Assembly (NCBI GenBank): GCA_020080175.1
Contig: JAGHQL010000040.1
Coordinates: 89,908 to 153,907, forward strand
Length of the DNA: 64,000 nt
Origin: Glutinoglossum americanum
Lineage: Eukaryota > Ascomycota > Geoglossomycetes > Geoglossales > Geoglossaceae
Direction: 5' to 3'
Shown: in pieces, positions 36,148 through 47,456 of the stretch
Numbering within the stretch: the stretch's first letter is position 1
How the letters are laid out: every line of letters begins with the position of its first letter
Program-made: the position numbers and the translations under genes
The notes under the pieces: generated by a model
Told to the model about the DNA's origin: nothing
What the model saw: only the letters and a program-made list of their open reading frames with translations
Databases searched by the model: none

Positions 36148-37095
36148 CTATCCAAACCTCCTAACAACTTCCTCCACAACCTTCGGCGTAATCTCATCGC
36201 TCGTCTCCCCCTCGACCCGCCACAACACGCCCCTCCCCTCATAAAACGCCAAAAGCGGGCCACTAACCTTCTCGAAGGCGTTCAGCCGCTCCAGATACGT
36301 AGCCTCATCGTCGTCGTCCCTGCGGGTGAGGGGCTCGCCCGTGACGTCGTCGCGGCCGTCGACCTGGGGCCTGTTGAAGGAGGAGTTGTAGACGCGGCCG
36401 GAGGGGGCGTGGACCCAGCGTTCGCGGATGCGCGCGAGGAGGGCGGGGAGGGGGGTGTGGAGGTGGATGACGAGGTTCATGGAGACGGTGGAGGCGAGGC
36501 GGGTGGCCTGCGGGGCGGTGCGGGGGAAGCCGTCGAGGATGAAGGAGGCGGCGGGGAAGGGGGAGGGGGGCGCGTCGGAGGGGGTGGGGGGGCAGGGGTC
36601 CACGAAGGAGGTTGCGGAGAGGGGGTCGGAGAGGGAGGTCGAGGAGAGGGTGAAGGGGGAGGAGTGCGGGCGCGGGAGGTAGCCGCGCGTCGAGAGCTCG
36701 TTGTGGATCAGGCGGAGCATGAGGGTGTCCGGGACGAGGGCGCCGGCTCTCATGACGGATTCGGCCTTGATGCCTGCGTAGACACGGACGTTGGTCAGCC
36801 AAAGGAATAGAGATTCCCTTCCCCCCCCTCCCGAGTTTGAGATTGGTGAACTTTGTAGTGGCAGAACGGGGAAAGAGAAAGAAAGAAAGGAAAAAGAGAG
36901 GAAGAAAGGAAAAAGAGAGGGAGAAAGGGGAAACCCACCCAGCGGCGTCCTGGCCCTGACATTCTCCCGCAGCAGATCCCCAGAGCTGATGGCCGAGAGC
37001 TGCGGAAACTTCTCGAGCAGCCGCGCCGTCTGCGTCCCCTTCCCCACGCCCGGCGCGCCGATCAGGATGATGCGAGCAGCGCGCGAAAGCTTCAT
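36148..37095 (-). CDS. adk2: Adenylate kinase, AK3/mitochondrial GTP:AMP phosphotransferase type
   Basis: Nucleoside monophosphate kinase of the long-LID class, probably mitochondrial matrix GTP:AMP phosphotransferase. Two exons (36939-37095, 36148-36773) around a 165 bp C/T-rich intron (GTGGGT...ACGCAG) give 260 aa. The P-loop G-A-P-G-V-G-K-G-T is at residues 13-21, then S-S-G-D-L-L-R. The LID has W-V-H-A-P-S-G-R-V-Y and no zinc cysteines, as in AK3. The D-G-F-P-R-T motif is present. Unusual is a roughly 40-residue Ser/Pro/Thr-rich insertion (about residues 84-125, coordinates about 36560-36680) directly before F-I-L-D-G-F-P-R-T, in the AMP-binding region. The exon is very GC-rich. No intron signal explains the insert away, although its codons are skewed to C. 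Confidence 0.9.
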   Translation of the reverse strand: MKLSRAARIILIGAPGVGKGTQTARLLEKFPQLSAISSGDLLRENVRARTPLGGFPLSPSLFPFFLSFSFLSFSFPVLPLQSSPISNSGGGGRESLFLWLTNVRVYAGIKAESVMRAGALVPDTLMLRLIHNELSTRGYLPRPHSSPFTLSSTSLSDPLSATSFVDPCPPTPSDAPPSPFPAASFILDGFPRTAPQATRLASTVSMNLVIHLHTPLPALLARIRERWVHAPSGRVYNSSFNRPQVDGRDDVTGEPLTRRDDDDEATYLERLNAFEKVSGPLLAFYEGRGVLWRVEGETSDEITPKVVEEVVRRFG

Positions 37096-38442
37096 CCGCG
37101 AGCGGAAAGAAAACCCGTACGCGCGTACACCAACGTTTTTATGCTTTTATATTCTATTCGTAATGCGTAGCAGGCAGGCAGACAGGCGAGTTTCGTTCGT
37201 TCGTCCGTCCGGTCTCCGGCGTTGGTGGCGATGGTGTAGATTCGAGCAAAGGAAAGAAGAAAAAAAAAAAAAAAACCCCCCAGAGGGGAGAGAGGGATTG
37301 AAGGGGGAGAGGGGCTGCCCCGTTCGTGCGGGAACTCCCTTGGTGCAGCGTGTGGGGGAGAGATGGAGAGGAGAGGGTGAACGGGAGACCAAAGCTCTTT
37401 TTCTCCCTCGCTCGGGAGGTGACGGAGGCGAGGCGAGGCGAGCTGGAGTTCGTTGGGGATGAGACGGGACGGACGGAGATGGGGGCACTCGCCTTGCTCC
37501 GTGCACCCTATCAGCGCGCGCACGTGCGACCCCCGGGATTTGCTTTCTTCCCGTTTGGCCGAAAGCGACGGGCGAGACGAGCGGAGTTAAGCAGAGATGG
37601 TAAGAATAGCAGTTCGGATGTCGGTGAATTCCCGATTCGGTCTAGCCACCCCGTCTTCCGGTACGGTGTCTCGCTTGGCCGTCTTGCTGCTTTTCTGCGA
37701 GGTTCAGTCATCAAAATGCAAATCTATCGCTGTTTCCCTCCACTTTCATCCATCATTCATCCTCACTCGTTGTCTACCAGCTATATCTCCCGATGCCACT
37801 GTCCAACGAGGCATTCTCTGGACTGGCAATATTCATACAGGCTACAGGACTCCTTGGGCAATTTTGGAGTCTAAAAGACAGTATACAGGCAGAGAATCGA
37901 GGGGATAATTGTGGCACAGAGCATGCAGGGTTACAGAGGCACTTGTAAACATAGTCGTCGGACGTCACTTCATGTCCGATCATCTAACTTACTGCCTTGG
38001 CAACAGATTAGATGATCAGATTAGCTCAGAATAGCTAGTCTTTTGTCACATGTCCGCGTGGCTACCAATAAGGTGGCTGGGCTGGTAATACAAGTCATTC
38101 ATTCTGACTAATTACTAGAAGGATATCTAAGCCCTCCGTGGGGTTGAGATACTGAGATCTGAGATACGCCTTATAGTATGCCTCTACACGATCCTGGGCG
38201 GCAAATACCGCTGATGCTGCCGTCGAGGACTCCGGGCTAGTTTGCCATGTATAAGGTTTCGGAAGCGTGGTCTAATAACGCACGTGGACCAATGGAGCTT
38301 AATCCAAGGTGCGGGGGCAAGCTGCTTCAATTATCGCTTGAAATGGCGAGGTATCGACCTTGAACGCAGCCCCCGATCTACACGATGCATTATTTTCGCC
38401 CCTGAAACCTTTCATCCGCAGGTAAACATCATAGTTCCGATA
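37096..38442. other. Intergenic, core/accessory boundary
   Basis: About 1.35 kb between the adenylate kinase start and the first NLR gene. The left half is GC-rich with an A-run at 37258-37275 (kinase promoter). The right half is more AT-rich. I see no gene. Conserved core genes end here and receptor genes begin. Confidence 0.5.
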
Positions 38443-41400
38443 ATGGCAACGGGGCTCGGTGAGGCAGCAAGCATAATCGCTGTCATCCAAATATCAGAAA
38501 GGATACTATCCCTTTGCTGGAAGTATTACTCGGGGGTCAGGAATGCTGAGGGAGACGTGAAACGGCTATGCGATAAAGTAACAGCTCTTAGTAGTATCTT
38601 GAAGGCATTACAAGCATTGGCAGACGACCCCAGAGCGACCAGATTACCTACACTAGATGTTAGGCAGATCGAACAATGCTTATCCGAACTTGAGGAACTA
38701 AGAGGGAGGTTGGATCCTGGAAAGGTTCGGCGCCTAGGACGACGTTTCAAGTGGCCGTTTACAAAGGAGGATGTGGACAAGAAAGTCGCAATTCTAGAAC
38801 AACACCAAGCGACATTCAATTTTGCGTTAACGGTGGATCAAACGTGAGGCACCAACCCCCCTGGTGTAGCATAGCTAACCTGGCCTGGACAGCGCCTTAA
38901 GCCTTGACGTCCATGAGAACCTTAACGCTGCGCGAGCGGACATCAAAGTCGGTACCGAGGTGGGCTCCCCCCTTACCAGAACTCTATACCTTGCTCATCA
39001 TCGTTCCAAACTAGGACCAGTCCCTGGCCAAGCTATCCTGTGCCGACGGAGCCGCCTTCGACTCATACCGCAGCCAGCATGAACCTCAATGTCTCCCCGA
39101 TACTCGAGTAGATCTCCTTCGTCAGATCATGGAATGGAGCGCCAACCCTCATGACAAGTGCATCTTTTGGTTGAGCGGGATGGCTGGTACTGGCAAGTCC
39201 ACTATCGCTCGTACGATCGCTCGAAGGCTTAACAGCCAGCAGCGTCTTGGAGCAAGTTTCTTCTTCTCCAGAGGTGAAGGTGACCTTGCCAATGCCACCA
39301 AGTTCTTCTGCACGCTTGCTTCCCAATTAGCGAGCATGTCATCTATCCTCAAGAGCAACATCTGCCAGGCCATAGCTAAGCGCTGCGACATCGGTCAGAA
39401 GTCTTTACGCGACCAGTGGGAGCAGCTTATTTATCAGCCTCTCGCAGCTCTTAAAAGTAACGAACTTCAATCTTCGGATTTAATTCTCGTGATCGATGCC
39501 TTGGACGAATGCGGAAACCAAAACGACATTCGAGCAATTCTCCAACTCCTTGCCGAGGCAAAGACTTTGAGCTTCATACGGCTACGGATTTTTGTAACCA
39601 GCAGACCAGAAACACCAATTCAACTTGGTTTCAAAGACCTCCCCGGAAATGTACACCGGGATTTCGTTCTCCATAGCATATCACAGCCCATTGTCGGGCA
39701 TGATATCTATACCTTCCTAAAGGATGAGATGGGAAAAATCAATAAGGAACACCTCCCCGCAGACTGGCCCGGGAAACAGAACATCGAACTTCTCGTCCAG
39801 CAAGCTCATGGGCTATTTATCTATGCTGCAACAGTGTGTCGTTTTATTAGGGACCCGGATTGGGATCCGGAAAGGCGTCTTTGCTTGGTTCTCAATGATA
39901 GTGCCGTTGCCAAAGGCGATACTACTAGCCAGTCGCCTACAGTAGAACTAGACGAGATGTACACCAAAGTCTTGAACCACTCGGTCATAGGAAATTGCTC
40001 TGAGCAAAATAAACTGGAGTTTATCAGGCGATTCAAACAGATTGTTGGACCTATTGTCATCCTGTTTGACTCCCTTTCTACAGCTGCTCTAGACAAACTA
40101 CTCGATATGCCGAACTGGAAGACTGATAGTAAAATTCTACTTCGTCTGCATTCTCTTCTTGATGTCCCAGAGTACCAAGACTCTCCTATTCGATTGCTTC
40201 ACCCTTCTTTCCGTGACTTTCTACTTGACAAGAAGAGATGCAAGGACTCTAGGTTCTGGGTCGATAAGGAAGAGATGCATAAGGATTTGGCTGAGAGATG
40301 CCTCGGGCTCCTATCAAAGAGTCTAAGAAGGAACATTTGCAACTTGCATACGCCAGGTACCCTCGCATGTGAGTTGGAGAGGAAAACAGTAGAGCAGCAT
40401 CTTCCTGCACCTATTCAGTATGCCTGCCGCTATTGGGTTGACCATCTTCAGCTGGGTAAGGATGGTCTGTGTAATGATAATGGACCTGTTCATATGTTTC
40501 TTCGGAAACACTTTCTTCATTGGCTCGAGGCTCTCAGTCTGATAGGAGAGACATCTAAGGGAGTTCTCATCATAACGGCTCTACAGTCTATTCTCACAGT
40601 AAGTGATTCTGCCATTACTCTATACTCTTAGATGCTAATTTAGCTAATAGAAGCTCAACAAAGAAACTGATTTGCTAGCAATGGTTAACGATGCAAGGCG
40701 ATTTATTCTCAACAACAGATCGATTATTGAAAAGGCACCTCTCCAAACATATAGCTCTGCTCTAGTATTCAGTCCAAAGAAGAGTATAATTAGGACACGG
40801 TTCTCTACTCAGATTCCTGCCTGGATCAAAAGTTTGCCAATAGTTGAAGAAGGTTGGAATCCTTCTTTACAAACTCTGGAGGGCCATTTGAGTTTGGTCC
40901 TGTCAGTAGCATTCTCACCCGATGGCAAACGGCTTGCGTCCGGATCGAGCGACTACACAGTGATGATCTGGGATGCAGAGACAGGGGCAATGCAGAGTTC
41001 ATTGAAGGGCCATTCGGATTCGGTCCGGTCAGTAGCATTCTCACCCGATGGTAAACGGCTTGCGTCCGGATCACACGACCACACAGTGATGCTCTGGGAT
41101 GCAGAGACAGGAGCAGTGCAGAGTACATTGAGGGGCCATTCGGATTCAGTCTTGTCAGTAGCATTCTCACCAGATGGTAAACGGCTTGCGTCCGGATCAC
41201 ACGACCACACAGTGATGCTCTGGGATGCAGAGACAGGAGCAGTGCAGAGTACATTGAAGGGCCATTCGAATTTGGTTCAGTCAGTAGCATTCTCACCTGA
41301 TGGCAAACGGCTTGCGTCCGGATCACACGACCACACAGTGATGCTCTGGGATGCAGAGACAGGAGCAGTGCAGAGTACATTGANNNNNNNNNNGACCACA

Positions 41401-41795
41401 CAGTGATGCTCTGGGATGCAGAGACAGGAGCAGTGCAGAGTACATTGAAGGGCCATTCGGGTTCGGTCCTGTCAGTAGCATTCTCACCAGATGGTAAACG
41501 GCTTGCGTCCGGATCATACGACCACACAGTGATACTCTGGGATGCAGAGACAGGAGCAGTGCAGAGTACATTGAAGAGCCGTTCGGATGCGAAAAGCTGC
41601 ATTCAGAACTCCTTATATATGCTAGATGAAACGGGTCAATGGGTGACTTGGAAAGGCCACAATGCCCTTTTTCTTCCTATAGATCGCCGACCCACTTCCC
41701 ACACCATACAAGATAGTATCCTAGCGATAGGACACCGATCAGGTCCACCCACAGTTCTCAAGATTGACCCGAATGTTGACCCTCTGCAGTTGTAG
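38443..41795 (+). CDS. NACHT-WD40 STAND receptor (NLR1), interrupted by an assembly gap
   Basis: Fungal NLR/STAND receptor of the HET-E/HET-D (NWD) architecture. Exons: 38443-38843, 38893-38959, 39021-40598, and 40651-41795 containing ten N at 41384-41393. The N-terminal 135 residues (M-A-T-G-L-G-E-A-A-S-I-I-A-V) look like the helical HeLo-like N-terminal domain of fungal STAND proteins. The NACHT NTPase has Walker A G-M-A-G-T-G-K-S (about 209-216) and Walker B V-I-D-A-L-D-E-C (Asp about 315). The fourth exon carries at least six near-identical 42-residue WD40 units (G-H-S...S-P-D-G-K-R-L-A-S-G-S...W-D-A-E-T-G). The reading frame changes across the N run, so its true length is not 10. A C-terminal tail of about 65 residues follows. 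Such proteins trigger regulated cell death in heterokaryon incompatibility or immunity. The number of repeats is unknown. Confidence 0.88.
40868..41580 (+). repeat. WD40-encoding 126-bp tandem repeat array (NLR1)
   Basis: At least six units of 126 bp (42 residues), most over 90% alike by eye. Differences cluster in a few codons after G-H-S (S-D-S, S-N-L, S-G-S) and around S-S-D-Y / S-H-D-H / S-Y-D-H. One unit is interrupted by the N gap. Confidence 0.9.
41384..41393. other. Assembly gap (10 N) in repeat array
   Basis: Ten N inside the WD40 array. Because the coding frame on the right does not continue that on the left, the N count is a placeholder and an unknown number of repeats is missing. 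Confidence 0.98.
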
Positions 41796-41853
41796 CTACA
41801 AGAACAGCTGGCTGCGAACTGCCAACCATCCCACCCACCACCAAGATAGTCTG

Positions 41854-42628
41854 ATGCTTTATATACAAGTACAACGTCCTTCATTTAAAGATAAGGTTAT
41901 ACTCGCGCTCTTCCCTAGAGGGTTTGAGTTTGCATACGGTCCTGAGGCTGGACGGCGATGTACGAATGCTCTGGCGAGTAATATCGAAAAATACATCGAT
42001 TCCCAGCCACCACCAACCATTTTGGATTATCGCCACGCTCACCATAAATGGTGGCTCAAACGGGATGGCAATGGGCATTTTCGGCCGCCAAAGGGACGCT
42101 GTGGAGTATATCACTGTGGCACTTGGTTCGAGCAAGGCCAAAGTGAATGGGAGCCCATATAGTCCAAGGACTATCGTGCTGGCGGGACGTGTTCCGGAGT
42201 CTTGAACGGGGGCGTACGCTGTCAGGCTACGCCAGCAATTCATGCAGTCGCTTGGTATTATGACTCGAGCTGTAGGTCTACTCCCCCGCATCGTCGACAA
42301 CCCTATGCGGGAGCAATATCACATGGCATGGAAGAAATTACAGCCGTCGGCCAGAGTCTCGACTACGGAAGATGAGCTCTTTACGCTTCGTGCCGCGCTC
42401 ATCAACGTGCTTACTGAGGCACATATGGACTGCAATGACTGGGAGAACGGATGGGCATGGATTGGCGTCTTGGGAGATTTCAACGGCGGAGACTTGTGTA
42501 TGCCGCAGCTCGGTATCCGGGTGCCCATGCCGGCGGGATCTATCGCGGGCATGCGCGGGGGAGATTTGAAACACTTCATTGCCAGATGGAACGGTAGATG
42601 GCGCTACTCTATTGTTCATTCCTTCTAG
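41854..42628 (+). pseudogene. 2-oxoglutarate/Fe(II)-dioxygenase-like gene, apparently broken
   Basis: Begins 58 bp behind NLR1. Two frames together form one protein-like sequence of about 257 codons. The first (from 41854) holds W-W-L-K-R-D and a G-V-Y-H-C-G-T-W-F segment, then hits TAG at 42160-42162. The second, shifted by one base, starts around the G5 run at 42208-42212 and continues to TAG at 42626-42628. The second part has the marks of a double-stranded beta-helix dioxygenase: H-M-D, G-D-F-N-G-G-D-L-C, P-A-G-S-I, R-G-G-D-L-K-H-F and W-R-Y-S-I-V-H. That is an H-x-D...H iron triad with a downstream Arg, similar to the fungal TET/JBP-like group. Either it carries one nonsense codon and one frameshift, or an intron of about 85 bp hides both. 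Function is inferred only from motifs. Confidence 0.55.
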
Positions 42629-43770
42629 GACTCAATTCGGCATCACGTCGGAATGGGCGGGGACATTGCAAATGCAGGAAGAGAAGAAGGCGCAAGTTGA
42701 ATTTCTTCCAAGGCCAATACCTTTTTAGGTGCCCATCGATGCGTCTTTCCCTAGCTACGCTAGTGGAGCAGCTGGAAACACGTATAATGTATGGCCCATG
42801 ATGTCTTTTGGGGACATATTAGCTTAGTGACTTAAAATTATACATCGTTATTAATTTACAGCCGCATCATCGCTGTCTCAATTCCACCCCAAGTCTGTAT
42901 CGCTCCGGTCTGCGTACGGTGCCGGACGCCATCTAGACGCCCGCGACGGATCGTACCCCGAGAGTCGACGGTTGCGGCGTCGCCGGCGTGGTTCGGTCTT
43001 GGTCTTGCATTTCCCTTTAGGGATTGGGGAACCAAGCGTTGGAGGGGCCGGGGCACCGATCCCGGGTGCATCAATGACGATAGGATTCCGGGGTGCTTGC
43101 CACCGGTGTAGAACGAGTAATATGGCCGCGGCCTCTGGATCGACATGTGTATGCGGGAGTTGGTTGCCAGAAGTCCGGATCTTTGGGATGAAGCCGGGTT
43201 CCAGGTGGATACCCGACCGTCGCTACGCCTGTCGGTGAGCGCTGTAATTCTAAGCCCTGTCTGGAAGTCGCCCTGGAAATCGCAAAGAAATTCTCTGAGG
43301 TTGTTCAGTTGCGCAGCCTTGATGTTGTTGTGTCTCGCTTTGCCTGCTGGACACTCATGTTCGCGCGAACCGCATTGCTATGCGTGTATGACTCCGCCAC
43401 CATGCCTACCACCCGTGGTTTCGGAGGCCAGCCAGCCAGGGGATCGAGTCTATGAAGGAGACTGCGGGCACTGTGACGACATACATCGGCTATCCAGGGG
43501 TTGTCAGCTGGATGGGAGCAGGCTATTCTTCCCTAAGACATCTACGAATGGCCCCCAATCCTTATCAAGCAAAAGGATCCCTCCTATCGGGGGCTCTGAC
43601 TCCACCCCCTGCGGAGAGCCCAATCCTTAACACTTCCACAGGAAGGAAAGACGGCTCAGTCTGCGAGGGCTCCCAGACAGAATGACGCAGGGACATTACC
43701 GGCCCGGACGATGTACTCCTATCTGCTCCGCTTTGTGAGTCCTCCCTACGGCGATGGCCGAAACTCAAAC
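42629..43770. other. Unassigned interval with decayed-looking frames
   Basis: About 1.1 kb of moderately GC-rich sequence with open frames of 60-160 codons in several phases (for example 43145-43630, +) but no family I recognise and no convincing splice pattern. The frame near 43240-43400 looks protein-like (alternating hydrophobic/charged residues) before running into stops, so this may be another degraded gene. Confidence 0.35.
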
Positions 43771-44112
43771 TTACTCCTTTAGGGGGCCACGAAAAACTCT
43801 CCGATCTCGAAGGCAGGCTCGACAAGCTCGAGTGCACCGTTGGCAGTCTCAAACACACATCTCCATATCGTAATCCAATTAGAGGCACTTGATAAGAGAG
43901 TTGACGATCTCGAAAAAGGTGAAATAAGAGATGCCATCAAGGGTGTGCGGGATGATATTTCCAGCCTCCGAAGGGCTAATAATGAAACATTAATGCACCT
44001 TGATGAGGAAATCAAAAAAGTGAGGAATGGGTCTACTACAAAGCAGGGCGATATCTCAGTATCATTAAGCCTAGGTTTTTCCAACTTTTCAAATAATCCT
44101 GCTACAAACTGA
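43771..44112 (+). pseudogene. Coiled-coil ORF fragment
   Basis: Two consecutive frames encode heptad-like sequence: L-S-D-L-E-G-R-L-D-K-L-E in one phase (about 43795-43850) and L-D-K-R-V-D-D-L-E...I-S-S-L-R-R-A in another (about 43888-44020), ending at TGA 44110-44112. No ATG leads the second part and no intron of plausible size joins them. It is best read as a frameshifted remnant of a small coiled-coil protein. Family and role are unknown. Confidence 0.35.
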
Positions 44113-45877
44113 TAGTGTCAAGAGATGACATGATATATTTTTTCTTCTTAGAGTTTTGATACACATGAACAAGTCTATGTAGTAGGGAGCAGTGCAAGTT
44201 ATAATGGCGGATTTTAGCCTGACTAGGTGCTAAATAAGATCAAAGCTTTGGCTCGTTCAGGATAGCAACTAACATCTAATTGGGCCAATCAAGTTTTGAT
44301 TATTCATATACTCATTAGGGGAAAAAAAAGGAGGAATTTTATTCCAATTAGCTTTCGACTTACATATTTAATGATACAAGAAATTAGAAAATTCATTTGT
44401 AATACTCTTTACCACTTAATAAATATGTAAATAACATGCTGTATTAAAGGAGAAACTATAATACCAAGTCAATAAGTATTGGTTTTAATGACAGCATAAC
44501 TGATATTCTGACCAAATTAGGCCATCAGTCCCTATTTATTTCCTATATGAGTGATTTCTCTCTCCATATGAATAGGAATGAATTGAGTCTACAAGCTGAA
44601 GCAGTTGTCAGCAACTGCTCTCACACTAGATTCGAAATCCTTCTAATTGCTCCGGAACCGTCCTGAAGATACTAACACTATCATTTACTGTTGAATAGCC
44701 TTTAGTGACACGCAAGCCAGGTAGCGGGACCGTGTAAGGCTTCTAATATCATGCAAAGGGTTAAGTTCAGATAGCTAGACCGTAAGGAGCTGAAAGTTTC
44801 CGTCCTGGAAATTTGGTTTAATTCGCCGTTGGGCGGGGAAAGGAACGGAGTGATTATGTAATGGCCAATGGAGGGGTAACTTAAAGTAATCGAGCACCGC
44901 AACCCTCTTACATAAGATAATATCGAGCCTCAGGCCACTCCGCAACGTATCCCGACTTTGAGATCAGCATGCCTCGTAAGTGGTCAGGAAAGACAATGAG
45001 AACCTGACTGTACAACTTACCAGCATATTGTTAGAATGCTATGTCAATGATCTGGGCGAATGTGTGGTTGTCGCTGATGGTGAATGTGTGGCTATTGCCG
45101 ATGGCGAACTCAGAGATTGACAGGCTTGTTGTGATAGACTTGAGAGTTCAGTATAGCCTCGGTAGTTCCTAATCATATAGCTTGATATATCCTCTAACTG
45201 AGCTTAACTAGGCTTGACCCGGAGAGCAAATCACACCGTATTCCCTGCCAGACACAGTTTGGTATTTGTCGTATAAAGCTGCTGTCATTGCAAGCTGAGA
45301 CGGGTTCGACATTGTGGACATGTTGAACCACCTCCAAACGCCAAGAAGCTAAGTTCCGCCAATACTATCTGTTAAAGCTCATGCAGATTCACGGAAATTG
45401 CCGTTCCAATAAACCGTTCGCGCATACAGAGAGCGCACAGCACATGATAAGTTGGTATAACTCCAATTCGCTCGCCAGCACTTTGCCCTCTTCATGTTAG
45501 CGTCCTGCGAACGACTGATTGCCTTATGATCCAGAGATGGGATGGTGATTGGGTTTTTCTTCTCCGTGCTCGCATGTTGGAGGAGATACGCAGTGTTGGA
45601 GAGCAGCGGATGCTGCAGACGAAGCCTGGGGAAGCGGCTGGTGGGATGGGCGGGGCTGTTGACGGGCGCCAAGTCCTGGCCTCTTGCGCTTGACCAGGTG
45701 CCGTCGCCTTGTCTCCGGAGTCTCTGCAGCATGCTCAGCCTCGCTACGCCTGCATGTAAGTACACAAGTTCAGCCCCGCATCCCTTTCCCTCTTAGTAGA
45801 AGCTATGATATAAGCCTTCGGGAGACACCCTCATTTCTTGCCTCGTAAGTCTGTGCCGGCATGGGCAGAATAGCAAT
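44113..45877. other. AT-rich intergenic region
   Basis: About 1.8 kb, clearly more AT-rich than the left half of the window, without a supported gene. It includes the dispersed repeat copy at 44323-44515 and a small perfect hairpin near 44598-44615 (GCAGTTG...CAACTGC). Short frames at 44702-44902 (-) and 45542-45796 (+) are not convincing. Confidence 0.5.
44323..44515 (+). repeat. Dispersed repeat copy A (RIP-like)
   Basis: About 190 bp aligns along its whole length with 61678-61855 in the same orientation. Most differences seen are C/T or G/A, and this copy mostly carries T or A, for example CTGTATTAAAGG here against CTGCATTAAAGG there. Both copies lie downstream of plus-strand NACHT-WD40 genes. 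Confidence 0.8.
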
Positions 45878-47456
45878 ATGTCACACAATAATCTCCCTCC
45901 GCCGGTCACCGCCCTGAACCGAGACCAATTTCCCGAACCAATTCCTAGCTCTGGCACTGAGCACTTGAATGCTTCGTCCTCAGGAAAGGGCCGCCCAGGG
46001 TCGAAAACCCTCGGGTTCACGCGGAAGACTCTGCTGGTCGTCTGTGTTGGTATTCTGCTGCTCGGTGCGCTGCTTGGCGGAGCCATTGGAGGCACGGTTG
46101 GAAGACACGGTCAGCCGGAGCCAAGTATGTCTCAGTCATCGGCTGAAAGTTCTTCGACTCCTATATCGACACATCCTGGAATTATCCTGCCAGACTCGAA
46201 ACTCGCTGCTGTTAGGCACGGCAATGGTGTCTTTAAGTGCACGTCAGTCTTTTTCCAGGCCACGAATGCAAGCCTGATGTACACCACCAATTGTTTGCGG
46301 AAGGTGTGGTCAAAGCCTAGAAGAATTATGGCTGACCCAGATCTACAACTGAACGCGAGGCCTGGAACTTACATTGCAGCCGCCTATCAAGAAGCGAATA
46401 ATGTTCTTTGGGTCATCTACATCGATAAAAACAACACCCTTAAGAGCGTGTCTGCTACGGACTTACAGGAGTGGGAAGATTCCGGCCTTGACCTTGCCGA
46501 CTGGAAAGTGGCCAACCTGAGCTTATCTAGCCACAAATCCGCCCCAAGCTCCCAAATCTCGGCCTGGTCTCGTGTCTGGAACTCGGGTCGGGACGACGAA
46601 CTACTCGTCGCTTTTGTCAACGACCAGCTGCAGCTGCTGTTATGGAACCAGACGGACGGGTCCGCCACGACAATGCCGGACTTTGACTACAGCCTGGCCA
46701 AATCCACCGCTCTTTCTGTGGTCCCCGGCTTCGTCGACACTAATCTGACTGTAGCGGAGTCCGTGTGGCTGCTCGCACTCGACCCATCTGGATATCTCCG
46801 ACTTTCATACTACGACCCGGCTCGCGTTGCGTCCATCACGGACGCTTCCGACCGTAGCGTCGAGTCTTGGTTTTCGGGTGCGTCGCAGTCCCAAGGCATT
46901 CCTTCCAGTTCTTCCAGTTGCTAACCCATCTCGTATGCATTTTTGGGGTTTGTACGGAACACAACACTGACACACCGTCAACAGAGCCTGCCCAAATTTA
47001 TGGTACGCCCCCTGCACCTCCTCTATTACCACATGGCAGTTCCATTCAAGCACCAACGGCCTAGGGCTAATTCGAGCCATAGGTCCGTCAGATGTTGGGT
47101 CGGGGTTGAGGCCACTGCAGCTCCCGGACCCAGCTTCCCAAATATTCGCCACCGCGTCCAAGAGCTATACTGTCGACAGTCAACTAGTCGTAACGTTGAC
47201 GAATCTAGAGCCAAATGGGCGAATCACAGCGTATTACTCCATGGACGGATCGATGATCTGGATGAGCGGCGCCAACCCTTTGTCATTGCCGGGGCCGAAT
47301 CTTACAGTAACTACCATTGCCGCGGCTTTTGAATCGCCAGAGAGAATGCAGCGAATCTTCACGTTGTCGAAGCAGTCCATTTACGAGTTTGATTCAAATA
47401 TCCAACATCAATGGGACGGCAGTTGGCCTTTTGTGGGTCTAGTTTTCGGACATTAG
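45878..47456 (+). CDS. Type II membrane protein with lectin/propeller-like ectodomain
   Basis: Exon 1 45878-46877 and probable exon 2 46987-47456 (donor GTGCGT, branch near ACACTGAC, acceptor AG at 46985-46986) give about 489 aa. Residues 1-50 are a Pro/Ser-rich cytosolic tail, 51-75 one membrane span (L-L-V-V-C-V-G-I-L-L-L-G-A-L-L-G-G) and about 76-100 a Ser/Thr stalk. The rest is beta-rich, with spaced W/Y blocks and several N-x-S/T sites (N-A-S, N-L-S, N-Q-T, N-L-T). This plan resembles fungal fucose-specific-lectin-like propellers anchored in the membrane. The first exon is secure; exon 2 is supported by continued protein-like sequence (L-G-L-I-R-A-I-G-P-S-D-V-G) but the acceptor is one of two neighbouring AGs. 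The ligand is unknown. Confidence 0.7.

Noticed and set aside
35653-36263. Long minus-strand frames rich in Phe, Tyr and Leu
   Set aside because: They are translations of A/T homopolymer runs in a convergent 3' UTR and overlap the end of the adenylate kinase gene.
40826-41602. Minus-strand repetitive ORF across NLR1
   Set aside because: Antisense shadow of the WD40 repeats; it also crosses the N gap.
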